From the NCBI RefSeq assembly GCF_051622035.1, contig NC_135355.1:23862486-23926485 (forward strand): 64,000 nucleotides of DNA. The letters run 5' to 3'. Source of the stretch: Arctopsyche grandis. Its lineage: Eukaryota; Arthropoda; Insecta; Trichoptera; Hydropsychidae. The notes beneath the pieces are model-generated. The model did not search any database and was not told where the DNA came from. It worked only from the letters and a program-made list of their open reading frames with translations. Position numbers and translations under genes: made by a program. Below are positions 20,782 through 31,884 of the stretch, piece by piece. The stretch's first letter is position 1; the number at the start of each line of letters is the position of its first letter.

Positions 20782-23052
20782 TTATTCTCCTTCTCTTGAT
20801 ACGATTGATTGGTGGTCGGGACCAGTGGATCCCCAGTGGGCTGATGAAGCACTGGCCAACAGTCCACCTGTAGAGTCAGCTCCAGTTCCAATTGCACATC
20901 CAGCCTGACTGTGTCTCATTCCGTATCCCAAATACACTACCAATCCTGAAAAAATCAGCAAACTTATTAGTATATTTACCATTGGTGGTGTTTTACAAAA
21001 CAATGTTACCTAGTGCCATCCAGACTGCAAATCTAGCCCAAGTCAAAGCATTCAGATGAACCATCAGTTCAACGTTAGCAAGTATACTAATAGCTGGTAA
21101 TAATGGTACAAAAGGTGCACGGAAAGGTGGCCTCACTGGACTTTGTTGATGAGCCCAAATCACTATTAAACCTAATGAAATTTATAATTTTGTCAAAATT
21201 GTATAGACAGCAGTTGTAAATAATATGTACTACGATACTATTTAGAAAAACCACGTATATACGTAGGTTGGGAATTTAACAAATTCAACTTACATATAAT
21301 CATGAAAATAATCAGAGCGGGGATCAACAATGGAGAAGGAGCAACAGAAATGTGTGCACAGAGGATTGCTGCTGTGATGGTATATAAAGCTGTAGATGTG
21401 ACCACTGCAGAGCCTGGGGCACGTCCTCCAACCAACCATCGTAACCAAGTATGCCTTGCTTTAAGACGACCGGCCATAACCACTTCGTACACCTACAATT
21501 GAAATTAATATTATTTTTGTAATAGTTTTGAAGATGTTTAATTGAAATTTTACCTCTGAAGAGATGGATCCTGGATCAGTGACTGGCGTTCCCCCCGGAG
21601 AACTCTCAGGAGATATATCCATGCCACCGAGACCTAAAGCTCTTAACTCTTCCGAAGTAGCAGGTCTGTATCGCAAAATTATCACGGCAGCGCTAACTAT
21701 AGTATACGCCAACAATGTACCTATTGACATGAACTCTACTAGAGTTTCCAAATCGAATAGCAGAGCAATTACCGCGGAAGACAATCCAGATACGATCAGA
21801 TTGGCGATTGGAATCTGAGTTTTGGCATTGATGTTTCCAAGGAAGCTAAACAGCAAACCATCTTGAGCCATAGCGTACAAACAACGCGGCAAGGTGAACA
21901 AAGAACCCAAAAGCGAAGTTGTCATTCCGCAGAGTGCTCCAACTGCCACGGCATACTTTGCCCAGCTTAGATTCAAAGCTCCGAAGGCTTCCGGAAGTGC
22001 GGCATCAGGACTTATCTTATAATAAGGAACCATTAGAGTCAGAGCAGCCGAAACTAGAACATATCCCACAGCTACTAAAGTCATTGAAAGTATTGTGGCT
22101 ACAGGAATTGAATATGTTGGATCCCTAGCTTCTTCGCTAGAAGATGATATACTGTCGAAACCGACAAAAGCGTAAAAACAAGTAGCAGCTCCAGCTAAAA
22201 CTCCAGAAAATCCATACGGCATAAATCCTCCCTTGCTAGCTGACCAATTCTCAGGATCAGCATAAGAAAAACCGACGACAATGACCAAAACTATAACTCC
22301 TAGATTGAGAACTGTGAGTGCGTTATTGATGTAAACTGAAGTTTTAACACCTAACGCTAGCAAAAGGGAGAATGCTATACAGATCGAAAATGCCAGAAGA
22401 TCAGGATAACGGCCCAAAAGCTTTTCGTGCATTTCACCAGTCCACGCTATAGTGTTGTTGCTAACTGCTCCTCCTAAGATCGAATCTAGATATCCACTCC
22501 AAGCTCTCGCCACAGATGCAGCACCTAGATTAAAACAGAAAAATAGAATCAAATGAAATAATAGCATTATAAAATATAAAGGCAACCCATTACCTATCAT
22601 ATGTTCTAGGATGATGTTCCAACCGATGACAAAAGCCCAGAATTCTCCAACGCTAACGTAGGTGTACAAATAAGCGCTGCCTGCTCGTGGTACTCTAGTT
22701 CCGAATTCAGCATAACAAAGTGCTGCCAAAAATGATGTAAGCCCTGCTAGCAAGAAGCTAAGAGTAGTAGCACCACCAGCCAGTTCTCGAGCTACAGTTC
22801 CTGTCAGCACATACATGCCTGCCCCTACCATATGTCCTATACCTGTTGAGTTCATACTTTAGTTAAAAATCAACATATATATATTTATATATAAAACCAT
22901 TTATTATAACCTAAAAGCGTTATGTCCAGAGTAGAGAGGCATCTGTTCAGCTGAGTATCGAGTGGATCTTGATCTAATGGTCTTGTACGACCCATACGAA
23001 GCCATAATCCTTGTGCTACTCTCGCCAGCACTTGCCTTCTTGCTCCCGCCAT
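20782..23052 (-). CDS. Cationic amino acid transporter (CAT/SLC7A1-4 family)
   Basis: Six coding exons on the minus strand: 23052-22911, 22842-22594, 22524-21554, 21492-21294, 21171-21010 and 20945-20782. All introns have GT/AG ends and all phases agree, giving 628 residues, the usual CAT length. The family moves arginine, lysine and relatives across the plasma membrane with 14 membrane segments. Visible signatures: CLSTLDITLLGIGHMVGAGM (about 39-58), ALCYAEFGTRVPRAGSAYLY, FWAFVIGWNIILEHMIGAAS, FYAFVGFDSISSSSEEARDP, and the C-terminal block PVRPPFRAPFVPLLPAISIL. The insect SSSSEEA motif is kept. The tail is Ser/Gly-rich and soluble. A splice acceptor just before the ATG points to a non-coding first exon. 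Drosophila has several CAT paralogues including slimfast; I cannot say which is the orthologue. Confidence 0.95.
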
Positions 23053-23216
23053 CTTTACTGTTAAATTGTATTTTTAAGAAAATTTATTTAACTATGTATA
23101 TTATGTATAGCTTATGTATATTATAAGGAATATCGATTAAGAAACATAACGGAGGAATTTTTAATTTTTAATACATACATGTGTATACATATATACATAT
23201 AATATACTAGTGTTTT

Positions 23217-23391
23217 TCCCGGCTACGCTCGGTATTTGTTATATAAGCCACTTAAACATGGCCAATCTAATAGTAAAAATTTTATTAAATTTAATTGAAT
23301 AGTTTTATTTTATTTAAATTTCTTTGAATATTCATTTGTTTTTCTACGAACCAATAATAGTTATGAAGTCTCTTTCGAAATTATATATTAG
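23217..23391 (-). mobile_element. Helitron-like family A, short copy in 5' intron of the transporter
   Basis: Contains CTAGTGTTTTTCCCGGCTAC at one end and AAGTCTCTTTCGAAATTATA with ATTAG at the other. The middle holds TAAGCCACTTAAACATGG. It is the same family as 12265-14015 without arrays. It lies between the predicted non-coding exon and the first coding exon. Confidence 0.6.
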
Positions 23392-23767
23392 CTAAACGTA
23401 GGCTTTATGTATAACCATTTGAAATTTTCCGAAATCTTATTCTTATTCATCCTCTGAGTCATATAAGTAAAAGTATGATGTATAATATTTTTATAAATTT
23501 AAAATTTTCAGTCGACTAATTGTCGAGGAATATGTATGAAAATTTAAATTATTTTATATAAAAAAATATGAATTGAACTGATTGTATGAATGGAATTCAA
23601 ACATATGTTTTGACAATATGGATTGGTGTCGGTTGTGTGCCAATTTGTTGTCGTTAAACTTGAATTTAGTGTAGAGCATTGATTATGGATCCAAAATTAA
23701 TCATATATAATTTTATTAGAGCTTTACCGGCAGTCTGAAGGAAAGAAAATCAAGGGTGCACACTCAC

Positions 23768-23890
23768 ATGATGGCGATGGCAGGAAAGCCGCTGGAAGAA
23801 TGGAACGTTTCTTGGGAAAAATCCGGAAAAGCGCATGCGTTCAGCGGCGATCGATGGACGCCATATTTAATATACCTGCCTACAAGTGGC
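23768..23890 (-). promoter_or_regulatory. Probable non-coding 5' exon and promoter of the transporter, with a short uORF
   Basis: On the minus strand a good donor, CATCAT followed by GTGAGTG, ends an exon at 23768. The matching acceptor TTTAACAG lies just before the ATG at 23052. The area is GC-richer than its surroundings. A short frame ATG GCG TCC ATC GAT CGC CGC TGA runs from 23864 to 23841. If transcription starts upstream of 23864 it would be an upstream ORF. The exon's 5' limit is a guess. Confidence 0.45.
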
Positions 23891-24190
23891 CGCTGAAATT
23901 TTCCGACGGAAATTCCATCAAGCCATTGTCATACATCTTTTGTTATATGAGAAAATGAAAATCGTGCTTATTTTTCATAATTATTTCGTTTATTTCCATA
24001 TTTTAAATATTCGCAAATATAGACAAATGTATAAATAAATTTAATGTAACAAAAGCCATCTATTAACGACACGGAAAAACATTTTCGATACAATTACATT
24101 TTACAGAACTAACTTCAAGCAGATTCAAGCTATATTCTTAATTTATATTTACTATTCAAAGAAATTCACCTTATAATTAAAATATGAAAA

Positions 24191-24263
<73 letters not shown>

Positions 24264-24483
24264 CTCTTGTAAAATTAATATATTTTTTTATTATTTCCGA
24301 AATTGGAAATTAAAAATTCCTTTTAATATCATATTTAATTTAAATATTAATAGTTATTTCAAATGGTCAAAATTTTATACAAATAAGAAAATAGAACATA
24401 CAAAGTATCTTTCAATATGGAAACGTAACACGTTTATCATGCCTGGAAAATATTCAGCAAATATTTTGTTTTCGGTTGATTTA
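23891..24483. other. Intergenic; (TA)n array inside
   Basis: AT-rich with a (TA)n array at about 24197-24254. No coding evidence. Confidence 0.6.
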
Positions 24484-24637
24484 TAGGCGATCGTTCATTT
24501 CATCCAGTATTGTATACTGAATTTGGGTGATTTCAAAAGCCAACAAAAGGCCAAAGGCCCCTCTCACTGGTTTACCAATGAGGGTAGCCGACGATATTGA
24601 ATACAAAATTAAAATGACATGATATTTTTCAGACACT
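24484..24637 (-). other. Possible terminal exon, unrecognised
   Basis: On the minus strand, after TTTACTATTAG (acceptor-like), an open frame of about 50 codons reads VSEKYHVILILYSISSATLI, then GKPVRGAFGLLLAFEITQIQ, and ends with MNDRL and a stop. Composition is protein-like, unlike the neighbouring A/T-rich frames. I do not recognise the family and find no upstream exon, so it may be a gene relic or chance. Confidence 0.25.
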
Positions 24638-24687
24638 AATAGTAAATACATATATATATATATATATATGTATGTACATACATGCAT

Positions 24688-25435
24688 ATATCAATAAAAA
24701 ATAAACGAAATTTACTTATGATATACATAAATTGGATGTTGGATGAAAGTATTTAGTTCATCAAATCAAGTTTACATGTACATACTTGTATGAATCCAAA
24801 TATTTATGTATTTGTAAACAAATATAATACCATTTTTTTTAATTTTTCAAATATTAAAAGAAATCGTTTCATGGATAAAGCATTATAGTAAATAAAATAT
24901 TACATCAGAATTTAGAACTCGGGGGTGGGTGAGTGTATTCTCTTATTGCTAGTGGTGAAAGGAAGACAAGAGAAAATTCCTTAGGTAATTGGAATTCAGG
25001 CTAACGATTTGACCTTTATATTATCACCTGTTCTAACGTAAGATATTGCATATATCGACATATGTATCTAAGTGTATTGTACTTCAACAAGAATTAATAA
25101 CATTTAAAATAATGTATAGGTATGTATGTATGTACATACAATTTCCAGTATGGATAAATCTTGCCTGAATTGTGTAAATTCTTACATGCATTTAGTAATC
25201 GCTAACCAGTTGATTATGTTATGATGTATAAAATAATTATCAGAATTTTTTGCGAATTATCATTGTTTGTTTGGTATTATCGCATTAAAATTATAATTCA
25301 ATTTTCTAGTTCCTGTCGCTATCGAACTATACAAAAATGTTATGTCAAAGATCATCAAGGATGTGAACACGATCTGTTTATCTCCAATAAATTTTTTTAC
25401 AAATATTCTATGTGGCAGCTTTTTCACCGTTTATT
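24688..25435. other. No gene seen; AT-rich spacer left of the RTE element
   Basis: Plain AT-rich sequence with TATG/TACA microsatellite runs near 25115-25140. Bases 25436-25446 (AAGTCCTTAAT) are the left copy of the RTE target duplication. Confidence 0.6.
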
Positions 25436-25446
25436 AAGTCCTTAAT

Positions 25447-28400
25447 CATCATCATCATTTACAGCCATTCGCCATCCACTGCTGGATGAAGGCCTCTCCA
25501 ACACGCTTCCACTCGTCTCTGTTTTGCGCAACACTCATCCATCTCATTCCGCACATTTTCCTAATTTCGTTCACCCATCTTCCTTGCGGTCTTCCTTTTA
25601 CTCTTTTGCCTTCTCTCGGGTACCATTCAAGCACTTCTTTTGTCCACCTTTCGTCCATCCTCCTAGCTACGTGACCCGCCCATTGCCATTTCAATCTCTT
25701 CACTCTATCTACTATGTCCACTACCCTTGTCATATTTCTCACCCACGTGTTCCGCTTCCTGTCTTTCCTCGTTATGCCAAGCATACAGCGTTCCATACTT
25801 CTTTGAGTGCATTGGATTTTATTTTGCATCTTGGCGTTCGGTGTCCAAGTTTCACATCCATACGTCATCACTGGCAAAACGCATTGATCAAAGATCCTTT
25901 TCTTCAGGCAGAGTGGCATTTTTGATTTAAAAACAGCATTCATCCGTCCAAATGCACTCCACCCTAATTTCATACGTCTCTTTATCTCTTCATTTTTACT
26001 ACCAGACATGTCAATTATTTGACCTAAATATAAATAATTATTTACTACTTCTACTGGTTTATCATCTAAGGGGATGCTATCAGGCATGCAATAACTATTG
26101 AACATTAGTTTAGTCTTATCTAAGTTAATTTTTAATCCTACTTTTCTACTTTCCCTGTCCAGCTGTGTTAGTCTGATGAGTAGGTCAGCTGAATCACGAG
26201 CAACTAGAACTATATCGTCTGCGAACCGAAGGTGACTCAAAAAGCGACCATTGATGCTTACTCCGGCTGTATCCCAATCCAATTTCCTGAAAACTCCCTC
26301 AAGCACCGCATTGAATAACTTGGGCGAGATTGTATCTCCTTGTCTTACTCCTTTTCCTATGCTAAATCTATCTGTACCTGAAAAAGTTTTAACCGAAGCT
26401 GTGGCATTCTTATATATTGCAGCTAACAGTCCCACATAGGGTTCCGGCACTCCCTGTGTTTTTAGAGCGTTAAGTACTGCATTATGACTAACTGTATCGA
26501 AGGCTTTCTCATAATCGACGAAACCTAGGCACAATGGCCGTTGATATTCGTTGGCGCGCTCGATTAGTTCGCCAACTACTTGGAGGTGGTCCATTGTGCT
26601 GAAATTTGCCCTAAACCCTGCCTGCTCTATAGGTTGGTTCTCGTCAAGGATATTCTTCAGCCTTTCTGTAATAATCTTCGTGAAGAGCTTGTAGACCGCT
26701 GAAAGTAGACTAATGGGTCGGTAGTTCTTGATATCGCTTTTGTCGCCTTTTTTGTGTATTAAAATGATAGTTGCGTTATTCCATCCTTCTGGTATAGCTT
26801 GGTTCTGGATGCATTTGCTGAAAAGCCTAGCTAAGATATTAATTAGGGGGGGGCCGCCACATTTTAGTAAGTCAATGGGAATATTATCTTCCCCTGGGGT
26901 TTTACCGTTCTTTGCAGTTTTTAGCGCGGCCTCTACTTCGCTAGGCAATACTGCAGGAACCCTTTGGCCGTGTGTCGATTCCAGAGCGGGGAATTGGCCG
27001 TTGTCGTTCTCGTATAGTTTTGCATAGAACGTGTAAACTCTGTCTATGATTTCTTCTCTATTCCTAATTATTACTCCGCTCTCTGATCTGATTGCGATCA
27101 TTTGGTTTTTGCCTAAGAAAAGATCCTGTTTGCACTTTTTCAGGCTACGGTTATTCTTAATGGTATTTTCTATTAGCTTGCTGTTAAAATCCCTGACATC
27201 CCTGACTATTCTCTTTTTAATTTCCTTATTTACTAGATTGTATTCTTGCTTATTATTATCCCTATCTAAATTCCTTTTATGCTTAATTAGGTTTTTTGTT
27301 TCCGCTGAAATTTTGCTTAATTTAATCTGTTTCCTGAATCCACCTAATTTCTTACCTGTTGAGGTTAGAACCGAACTAATTACGGTGTTCAATTCCTCGA
27401 TGTCTGCTTCTGGGTTTAATTTCCCGTATCGATTTCCAAGTTCGAGTTCGAATTCCTTTTTCCTAGACCTTAGTTGAGCAAAATCTGGAGAGTTACTGCA
27501 TCCTTTTATTAATTTCCTACGTTCGCAAGTTATATTAATGGCCATCTTGGCACGGACTAATCTGTGATCGCTACCTATATCTACTTTACTTAAAACACTA
27601 ACGTCTTTAACGGAGTGCAGGGCATTTGTTAGGATGAAATCGATCTCGTTTCTGTCTCCTTTAGGACTCTCCCAAGTCCACTTATTGTTGGTGTTTTTCC
27701 TGAAAAATGAATTAGTGATAAAGAGCCTGTTGTGTTCTGCGAATTCTATGAGGCGATCGCCTCTGTCGTTTCTTTGGCCGGTACCAAAATTGCCTACTGC
27801 TCTTTCTGTATTTGCCTTTTGTCCTATTTTTGCGTTAAAGTCGCCCATGATTATTTTAAAGTGGTGACGGCTATTATCGTATGCGCCCTGTATTTTTTCG
27901 TAGAAGTCTTCTATTTCCTCGTCTGGGTGGCTAGATGTGGGGGCGTACACTTGGAAGATTTGACAAGTGTACCTGCTCGAGATTCTTAATACTATATAGC
28001 ATATACGTTCCGATATGTCGCTTATTTCTATAATATTTCTTTCTATTCTCTTATTGATAAGAAACCCTACTCCTCCTATTCTACCATTTGGTAGCCCTCT
28101 CCAGTAGAGACAGTTACCACTTTTTAGGATTATTTGGTTTTCCTGTTTTCGTCTTACTTCGCTAAGTCCTACTAAATCCCATTTGATACTTTCTAATTCA
28201 TTCTCTAATGCAAGCACACTTCCTTCACTCGATAACGTTCTTACATTGTACGTGGCTAAATACAGGTTTCTATTAGCTAAGCTATCATCCATCGTCACTC
28301 TTACCTTGTTGGAGGTTTGGATATTATTTTTCTCGCATTTATCCAAGATGTGTTGAGAAAAAGGCGGTACTTGAGAGAGATTTCCATTCAAGGAGTGAGT

Positions 28401-29141
28401 TCTTACCGCCATAGACTCTTCTCTGTGGTCAGCTTTGACAGATAGTCATCCTAGGTATCACTTGGATCACTTATGAGTTATTACATGCCATTTAACAGGG
28501 TTACTTTGTAAGTGAAAGTAGTTAGTTATGGTAATAATAGATTAGCAATTGTTATACTACTTTTTTACAGATCTTTATCGTGAGACGCCTCTTTGGAGAC
28601 AACGGATTTATATATGTGAGTGCGGTTTGCAATTTAATATTTTAATAATAACTTTAGTAAAGAATATAAAATTACACGAATTACTTTAATATAATTTAAA
28701 TATGAAAAGAACTGATAGACAGTTGGGAAACACCGTTTCTGTTTGCTATTATTCTATTAAGTAAAGTTCGTTAAAGATTTTTTGGCTGGAAGCAATTATG
28801 TGGAAGATTTATTGCTTCTGTGGGACCGAACCTTGGCTGACGAAGGACCCTTTTTTTTGTATTCAGGTAAGGAGATGTATCTCGTTCGTATATGCTTTTG
28901 TTCAGATTCGACACAAAAATTAGCACAAAATTTTTCGAAATAACTGATATAAAACCGCTTTTTACGACCGATTTGCTGTTTATTTTTACACTTAAATTAT
29001 ACTAGGATGCAATTAGTAAAATAAGTGAGTAGATGGTTAAGTTTTTAGATTAAATTTCGTGCAATAGCCGGGTTTAAGCGAGTAATAGCGGGGAGAACGC
29101 GGAAGCACGTCTTCCCCGCATGACACGAAAGACCGAACTCC
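25447..29141 (-). mobile_element. Full-length RTE-type LINE with perfect 11-bp target duplication
   Basis: AAGTCCTTAAT is present at 25436-25446 and again at 29142-29152, so the insertion is 3695 bp. The 3' end (left, minus strand) is a short (ATG)n tail immediately after the stop codon, as in RTE-clade elements. The 5' leader (28413-29141, about 730 bp) includes a GC-rich hairpin near 29089-29120 (GCGGGGA and TCCCCGC arms). The perfect duplication and open ORF indicate a young insertion. Confidence 0.9.
25455..28412 (-). CDS. RTE endonuclease/reverse transcriptase ORF
   Basis: 985 uninterrupted codons. The N-terminal APE-type endonuclease spans about residues 50-290: TYNVRTL, GLSEVRRK, IIMGDFNAKIG, DRNEIDFILTN and GSDHRLVRAKM are all present, so the Glu, Asp/Asn and Asp-His catalytic positions look intact. 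The reverse transcriptase spans about 490-770, with NYRPISLLSAVYKLFTKII, GFVDYEKAFDTV, KGVRQGDTISPKLFN and the catalytic LRFADDIVLV. The C-terminal domain contains [10 protein letters not shown] and [13 protein letters not shown]. The protein nicks target DNA and copies its own RNA there. The ORF stops a few bases before the 3' end. Many host databases call such proteins 'craniofacial development protein 2-like'; that name should not be transferred. Possibly functional; not testable here. Confidence 0.95.
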   Translation of the reverse strand: MAVRTHSLNGNLSQVPPFSQHILDKCEKNNIQTSNKVRVTMDDSLANRNLYLATYNVRTLSSEGSVLALENELESIKWDLVGLSEVRRKQENQIILKSGNCLYWRGLPNGRIGGVGFLINKRIERNIIEISDISERICYIVLRISSRYTCQIFQVYAPTSSHPDEEIEDFYEKIQGAYDNSRHHFKIIMGDFNAKIGQKANTERAVGNFGTGQRNDRGDRLIEFAEHNRLFITNSFFRKNTNNKWTWESPKGDRNEIDFILTNALHSVKDVSVLSKVDIGSDHRLVRAKMAINITCERRKLIKGCSNSPDFAQLRSRKKEFELELGNRYGKLNPEADIEELNTVISSVLTSTGKKLGGFRKQIKLSKISAETKNLIKHKRNLDRDNNKQEYNLVNKEIKKRIVRDVRDFNSKLIENTIKNNRSLKKCKQDLFLGKNQMIAIRSESGVIIRNREEIIDRVYTFYAKLYENDNGQFPALESTHGQRVPAVLPSEVEAALKTAKNGKTPGEDNIPIDLLKCGGPPLINILARLFSKCIQNQAIPEGWNNATIILIHKKGDKSDIKNYRPISLLSAVYKLFTKIITERLKNILDENQPIEQAGFRANFSTMDHLQVVGELIERANEYQRPLCLGFVDYEKAFDTVSHNAVLNALKTQGVPEPYVGLLAAIYKNATASVKTFSGTDRFSIGKGVRQGDTISPKLFNAVLEGVFRKLDWDTAGVSINGRFLSHLRFADDIVLVARDSADLLIRLTQLDRESRKVGLKINLDKTKLMFNSYCMPDSIPLDDKPVEVVNNYLYLGQIIDMSGSKNEEIKRRMKLGWSAFGRMNAVFKSKMPLCLKKRIFDQCVLPVMTYGCETWTPNAKMQNKIQCTQRSMERCMLGITRKDRKRNTWVRNMTRVVDIVDRVKRLKWQWAGHVARRMDERWTKEVLEWYPREGKRVKGRPQGRWVNEIRKMCGMRWMSVAQNRDEWKRVGEAFIQQWMANGCK

Positions 29142-29152
29142 AAGTCCTTAAT

Positions 29153-29866
29153 AAGAAGTGAGAAATGAATATTCAGTATTATTTTAGTCGCCATGTTCTT
29201 GTTTCGCGATTTCAACTTTGAGGTTTTTCAATCAATATTGAAAACGACACTGGGGTTTATTGTTTTCACGCGTTCATCTCACTTTTTCCACATTTTTTTT
29301 CTTTATTTCACCTTCCTTTCTTCTGCCTGGTCAAATGGCTTCCACTCCGCTTCACTCCTATTCGACTGTGAAAAATAAAAATTTACTGCAAGGACCGTAA
29401 GTTCACTTCGATTTTCAATCTTGTGATGACACAGATTTATTTCAATTTCGTTCACCATGAATTTATCTAACGTAGCTGATAGAGGTGAGTAGATTAATTT
29501 GAAAATCATGTGACGCGACTTGATTTTCATTTTCCACACATTTGAACAGCAAAGTTGGTCGCAACATTATCATTTTGATTGAAATAAATATTGGTATGTT
29601 TTATATAATATTGGGTAAAAGTTCCATGTTCCCAAAACCCTACGGAAAATTTTCGGACTAATTTAGTGTCGGGCCACCCGTCCGTCCTAAGGCGAGAACT
29701 TTTTCCACGTGTAAAATATACATTAAACGACTTAAGGTGAAAGTTGGTTTCTTAACTATGTTACTCAACTTATGCGATCGTTGTATCTTCAGGCTCTACC
29801 GTACTTTCGAAACAGTTTCTTAGGAAAAATTCACCAGACGTACTTGTACATATTATATTATAGTAT

Positions 29867-29868
<2 letters not shown>
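29153..29868. other. No gene seen
   Basis: Mixed-composition sequence after the RTE duplication, with no recognisable domain on either strand. Bases 29620-29730 (CCAAAACCCTACGG onward) look like a fragment of an unidentified repeat. Confidence 0.55.

Positions 29869-29951
<83 letters not shown>
29869..29951. repeat. (TA)n then (TG)n microsatellite
   Basis: About 80 bp of alternating TA passing into TGTGTGTG. The TG part is where R1 copies usually begin their TTTTGGGGATTT block. Confidence 0.95.
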
Positions 29952-29960
<9 letters not shown>

Positions 29961-31230
29961 CCTGTGTGTTTTGGGGATTTTTTTGAACACCGTTAGTCCT
30001 ATCGAACCAAAACTTGGTATCGGGTACTAAAATTCTTATAGACATGTCGAAAATTTTTTTCAAATTTTTCCCTTATAGGTGTCCTCTTTTAAGTTTTTGA
30101 ATAGGCGATGCGGGGTATATCCTCAATATATCCAATATTTAATCGCCATAGTTCTTTATCAACGCTAAATAAAATAAAATTATATCGCGCGCTCATATTA
30201 CCATTATTAACCTATGCTTCACCTGTATGGAATAACGCCTCGAATACTAACCTTTCCAAGCTCCAAGTAATACAAAATAAATCCCTTAAAATAATTTATA
30301 ATACACCCATATATACTAACCTGAAAAAACTGCATGCTATATATAATATTCCGTTTGTTACAGACATTACTAACAAACTAACCAGTAGATTCTATGAAAG
30401 AATCACTAATAACCATACTAACACACTTGTGAAGAGTCTCGGTGATTACAACAAAATGTCTATACCCTTCAGGTATAAACACAGATTACCTAAACACAAT
30501 CTGCTTTAGGTCATCGACTTTAGATAGTCTTTAATTAATATTATGTATTAGATGTATTATGAACATTTATAAGGATTGTAAATAGGTTTTTGAGCTCTTT
30601 TTCCTATTATGCTTTAGATTAACATTAGAATAATATAATACTGTGATTACTAACCAAATTAAATTAAAATTGTAAAATAGAAAATGATCAGTAGATCAGT
30701 AGCTATTAAAATAGATATAAGATGTATTGTGAACATAATTTTGTAATAATAAAAAGCATTTAAAAATCAAAAAAAAAAAGTTTTTGAATTCAATTATCTC
30801 CCAAGCCGCCGACTAAATCGGATTAAATTTTTTTTACATGCAATAGAAATAATAATATCTATAACTTTATATTGTTTAAATATTTTTATCTGAACCGGAA
30901 GTAGTAGTTTTACTCTAGAGAATCGAGGTTTTTTTATGTTTTTATCAGAAACCTTTTGGTTTATTGAACTGAAATTTTATATCTAGAAGTTTAAGCGTAA
31001 TAAAAAGTAATGGATAAAATTTGGTAAGCACACCTCAACCGGAAGTGGCAGCTTACTCTTGTTCGATTTATCATCCACTATTTTTTTCGACCCCTTAAAC
31101 ATGTGTGATCTTCACGAAAAAATTCAAGTATAATTTTTGTATTAATGTGATGAAAATAAAAAAAAATCACTAAATTTAATAAACCGGAAGTGGGGTTTTC
31201 TCTTCTTAGAAAGGTCAAAAATGTTGTCGC
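29952..31230 (+). repeat. Dispersed repeat R1, long copy split by a Jockey-like insertion
   Basis: 29952-30102 and 30790-31230 carry the R1 order: TTTTGGGGATTTTTTTGAAC, TTAGTCCTATCG, GGTGTCCTCTTTT, GAACCGGAAGTAGTA, TTTACTCTAGAGAATC, GAAATTTTATATCTAGAAG and CCTTAAACATGTGTGATC. The same order is found at 53600-54150, 54781-56760 (split) and inverted at 58195-58870. R1 is unclassified. Confidence 0.8.
30103..30777 (+). mobile_element. 5'-truncated Jockey-like LINE with 12-bp target duplication
   Basis: AAGTTTTTGAAT occurs at 30091-30102 and again at 30778-30789 right after a poly-A tail. The open frame at 30108-30509 reads LYRALILPLLTYASPVWNNA, then LQVIQNKSLKIIYNTP and YKHRLPKHNLL. This is the C-terminal end of a Jockey-type reverse-transcriptase protein. 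Only the last 0.67 kb of the element inserted. A smaller relative lies at 3832-3992. Confidence 0.88.
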
Positions 31231-31239
31231 CTGGATCCT

Positions 31240-31455
31240 GTCCACACCCCTGAACGTATTAAGCTGAAAAATTCTGCGCGTATTCTGCGCGCCCACATTA
31301 ACACGGGAGGAAAGGCATGTTCCTCTTGTTCCTGTTGTATCCTGCTCGCGCAAATTAAGTGAGTATGTACCGTTTACCATGCACCATTTTTTTTTATCTT
31401 TCGACTTAAGATCTTTCGATTTTCGATCTTTGCCTTCCGATATTTGCGTTTTCTG
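31240..31455. repeat. Foldback family, half copy
   Basis: Right half of the palindrome at 48287-48665: GGGAGGAAA, TTCCTCTTGTTCCTGTTG, ATCCTGCTCGCGCAAATTAA, ACCGTTTACCATGCACC, CGACTTAAGATCTTTCG and TTCCGATATTTGCGTTTTC, in that order. Confidence 0.75.
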
Positions 31456-31487
31456 TAATTTAACATTCTGTCAAGTCACGTAGACCC

Positions 31488-31884
31488 ATACCAGGAAGAC
31501 CTTACATGTAAACCCAATGCGCCTTCCTGGCCAATTACAAACATTGCAGCATTTTTTATTATACAAGTCGCTGAATTACGAGACACTGAAAAACTAGCAA
31601 ATTAACGAGACATATATGAATTGTACATAAATTTTATTGTACATCAATCAATCTCAAATAGTGGTGACATAATAGATATGAAGGATATTTAGCCAATTTT
31701 ACCGGAAATCGTTTCAACAATGAAATCAGAGAAAAGTTGGCAAACTCTGATAGGAAACGATCGACCTGGAGTCACAAATTCAGGTCTGACCAGTAGCACT
31801 ACAGATTTCAATCGTGGTCAGTTCATGGGATCTAACCCGGCGCCTCTCGACGCTAAGCAGAAGCTTAACGACCGAGCTATTTAA
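31488..31884 (-). mobile_element. SINE-P copy 3
   Basis: Minus-orientation copy. It starts with the tail pair CCAGGAAGAC (one mismatch) and GCCTTCCTGG, then the shared body, and ends with the box A/B head (GCTTAACGACCGAGC). It is more diverged than copies 1 and 2. Confidence 0.8.

Noticed and set aside
21564-22128. Plus-strand frames opposite the transporter exons
   Set aside because: Antisense shadows; the minus strand has a complete family match with consistent splicing.
25486-27989. Plus-strand open frames opposite the RTE ORF
   Set aside because: Antisense shadows of a strong minus-strand coding sequence with full domain content.
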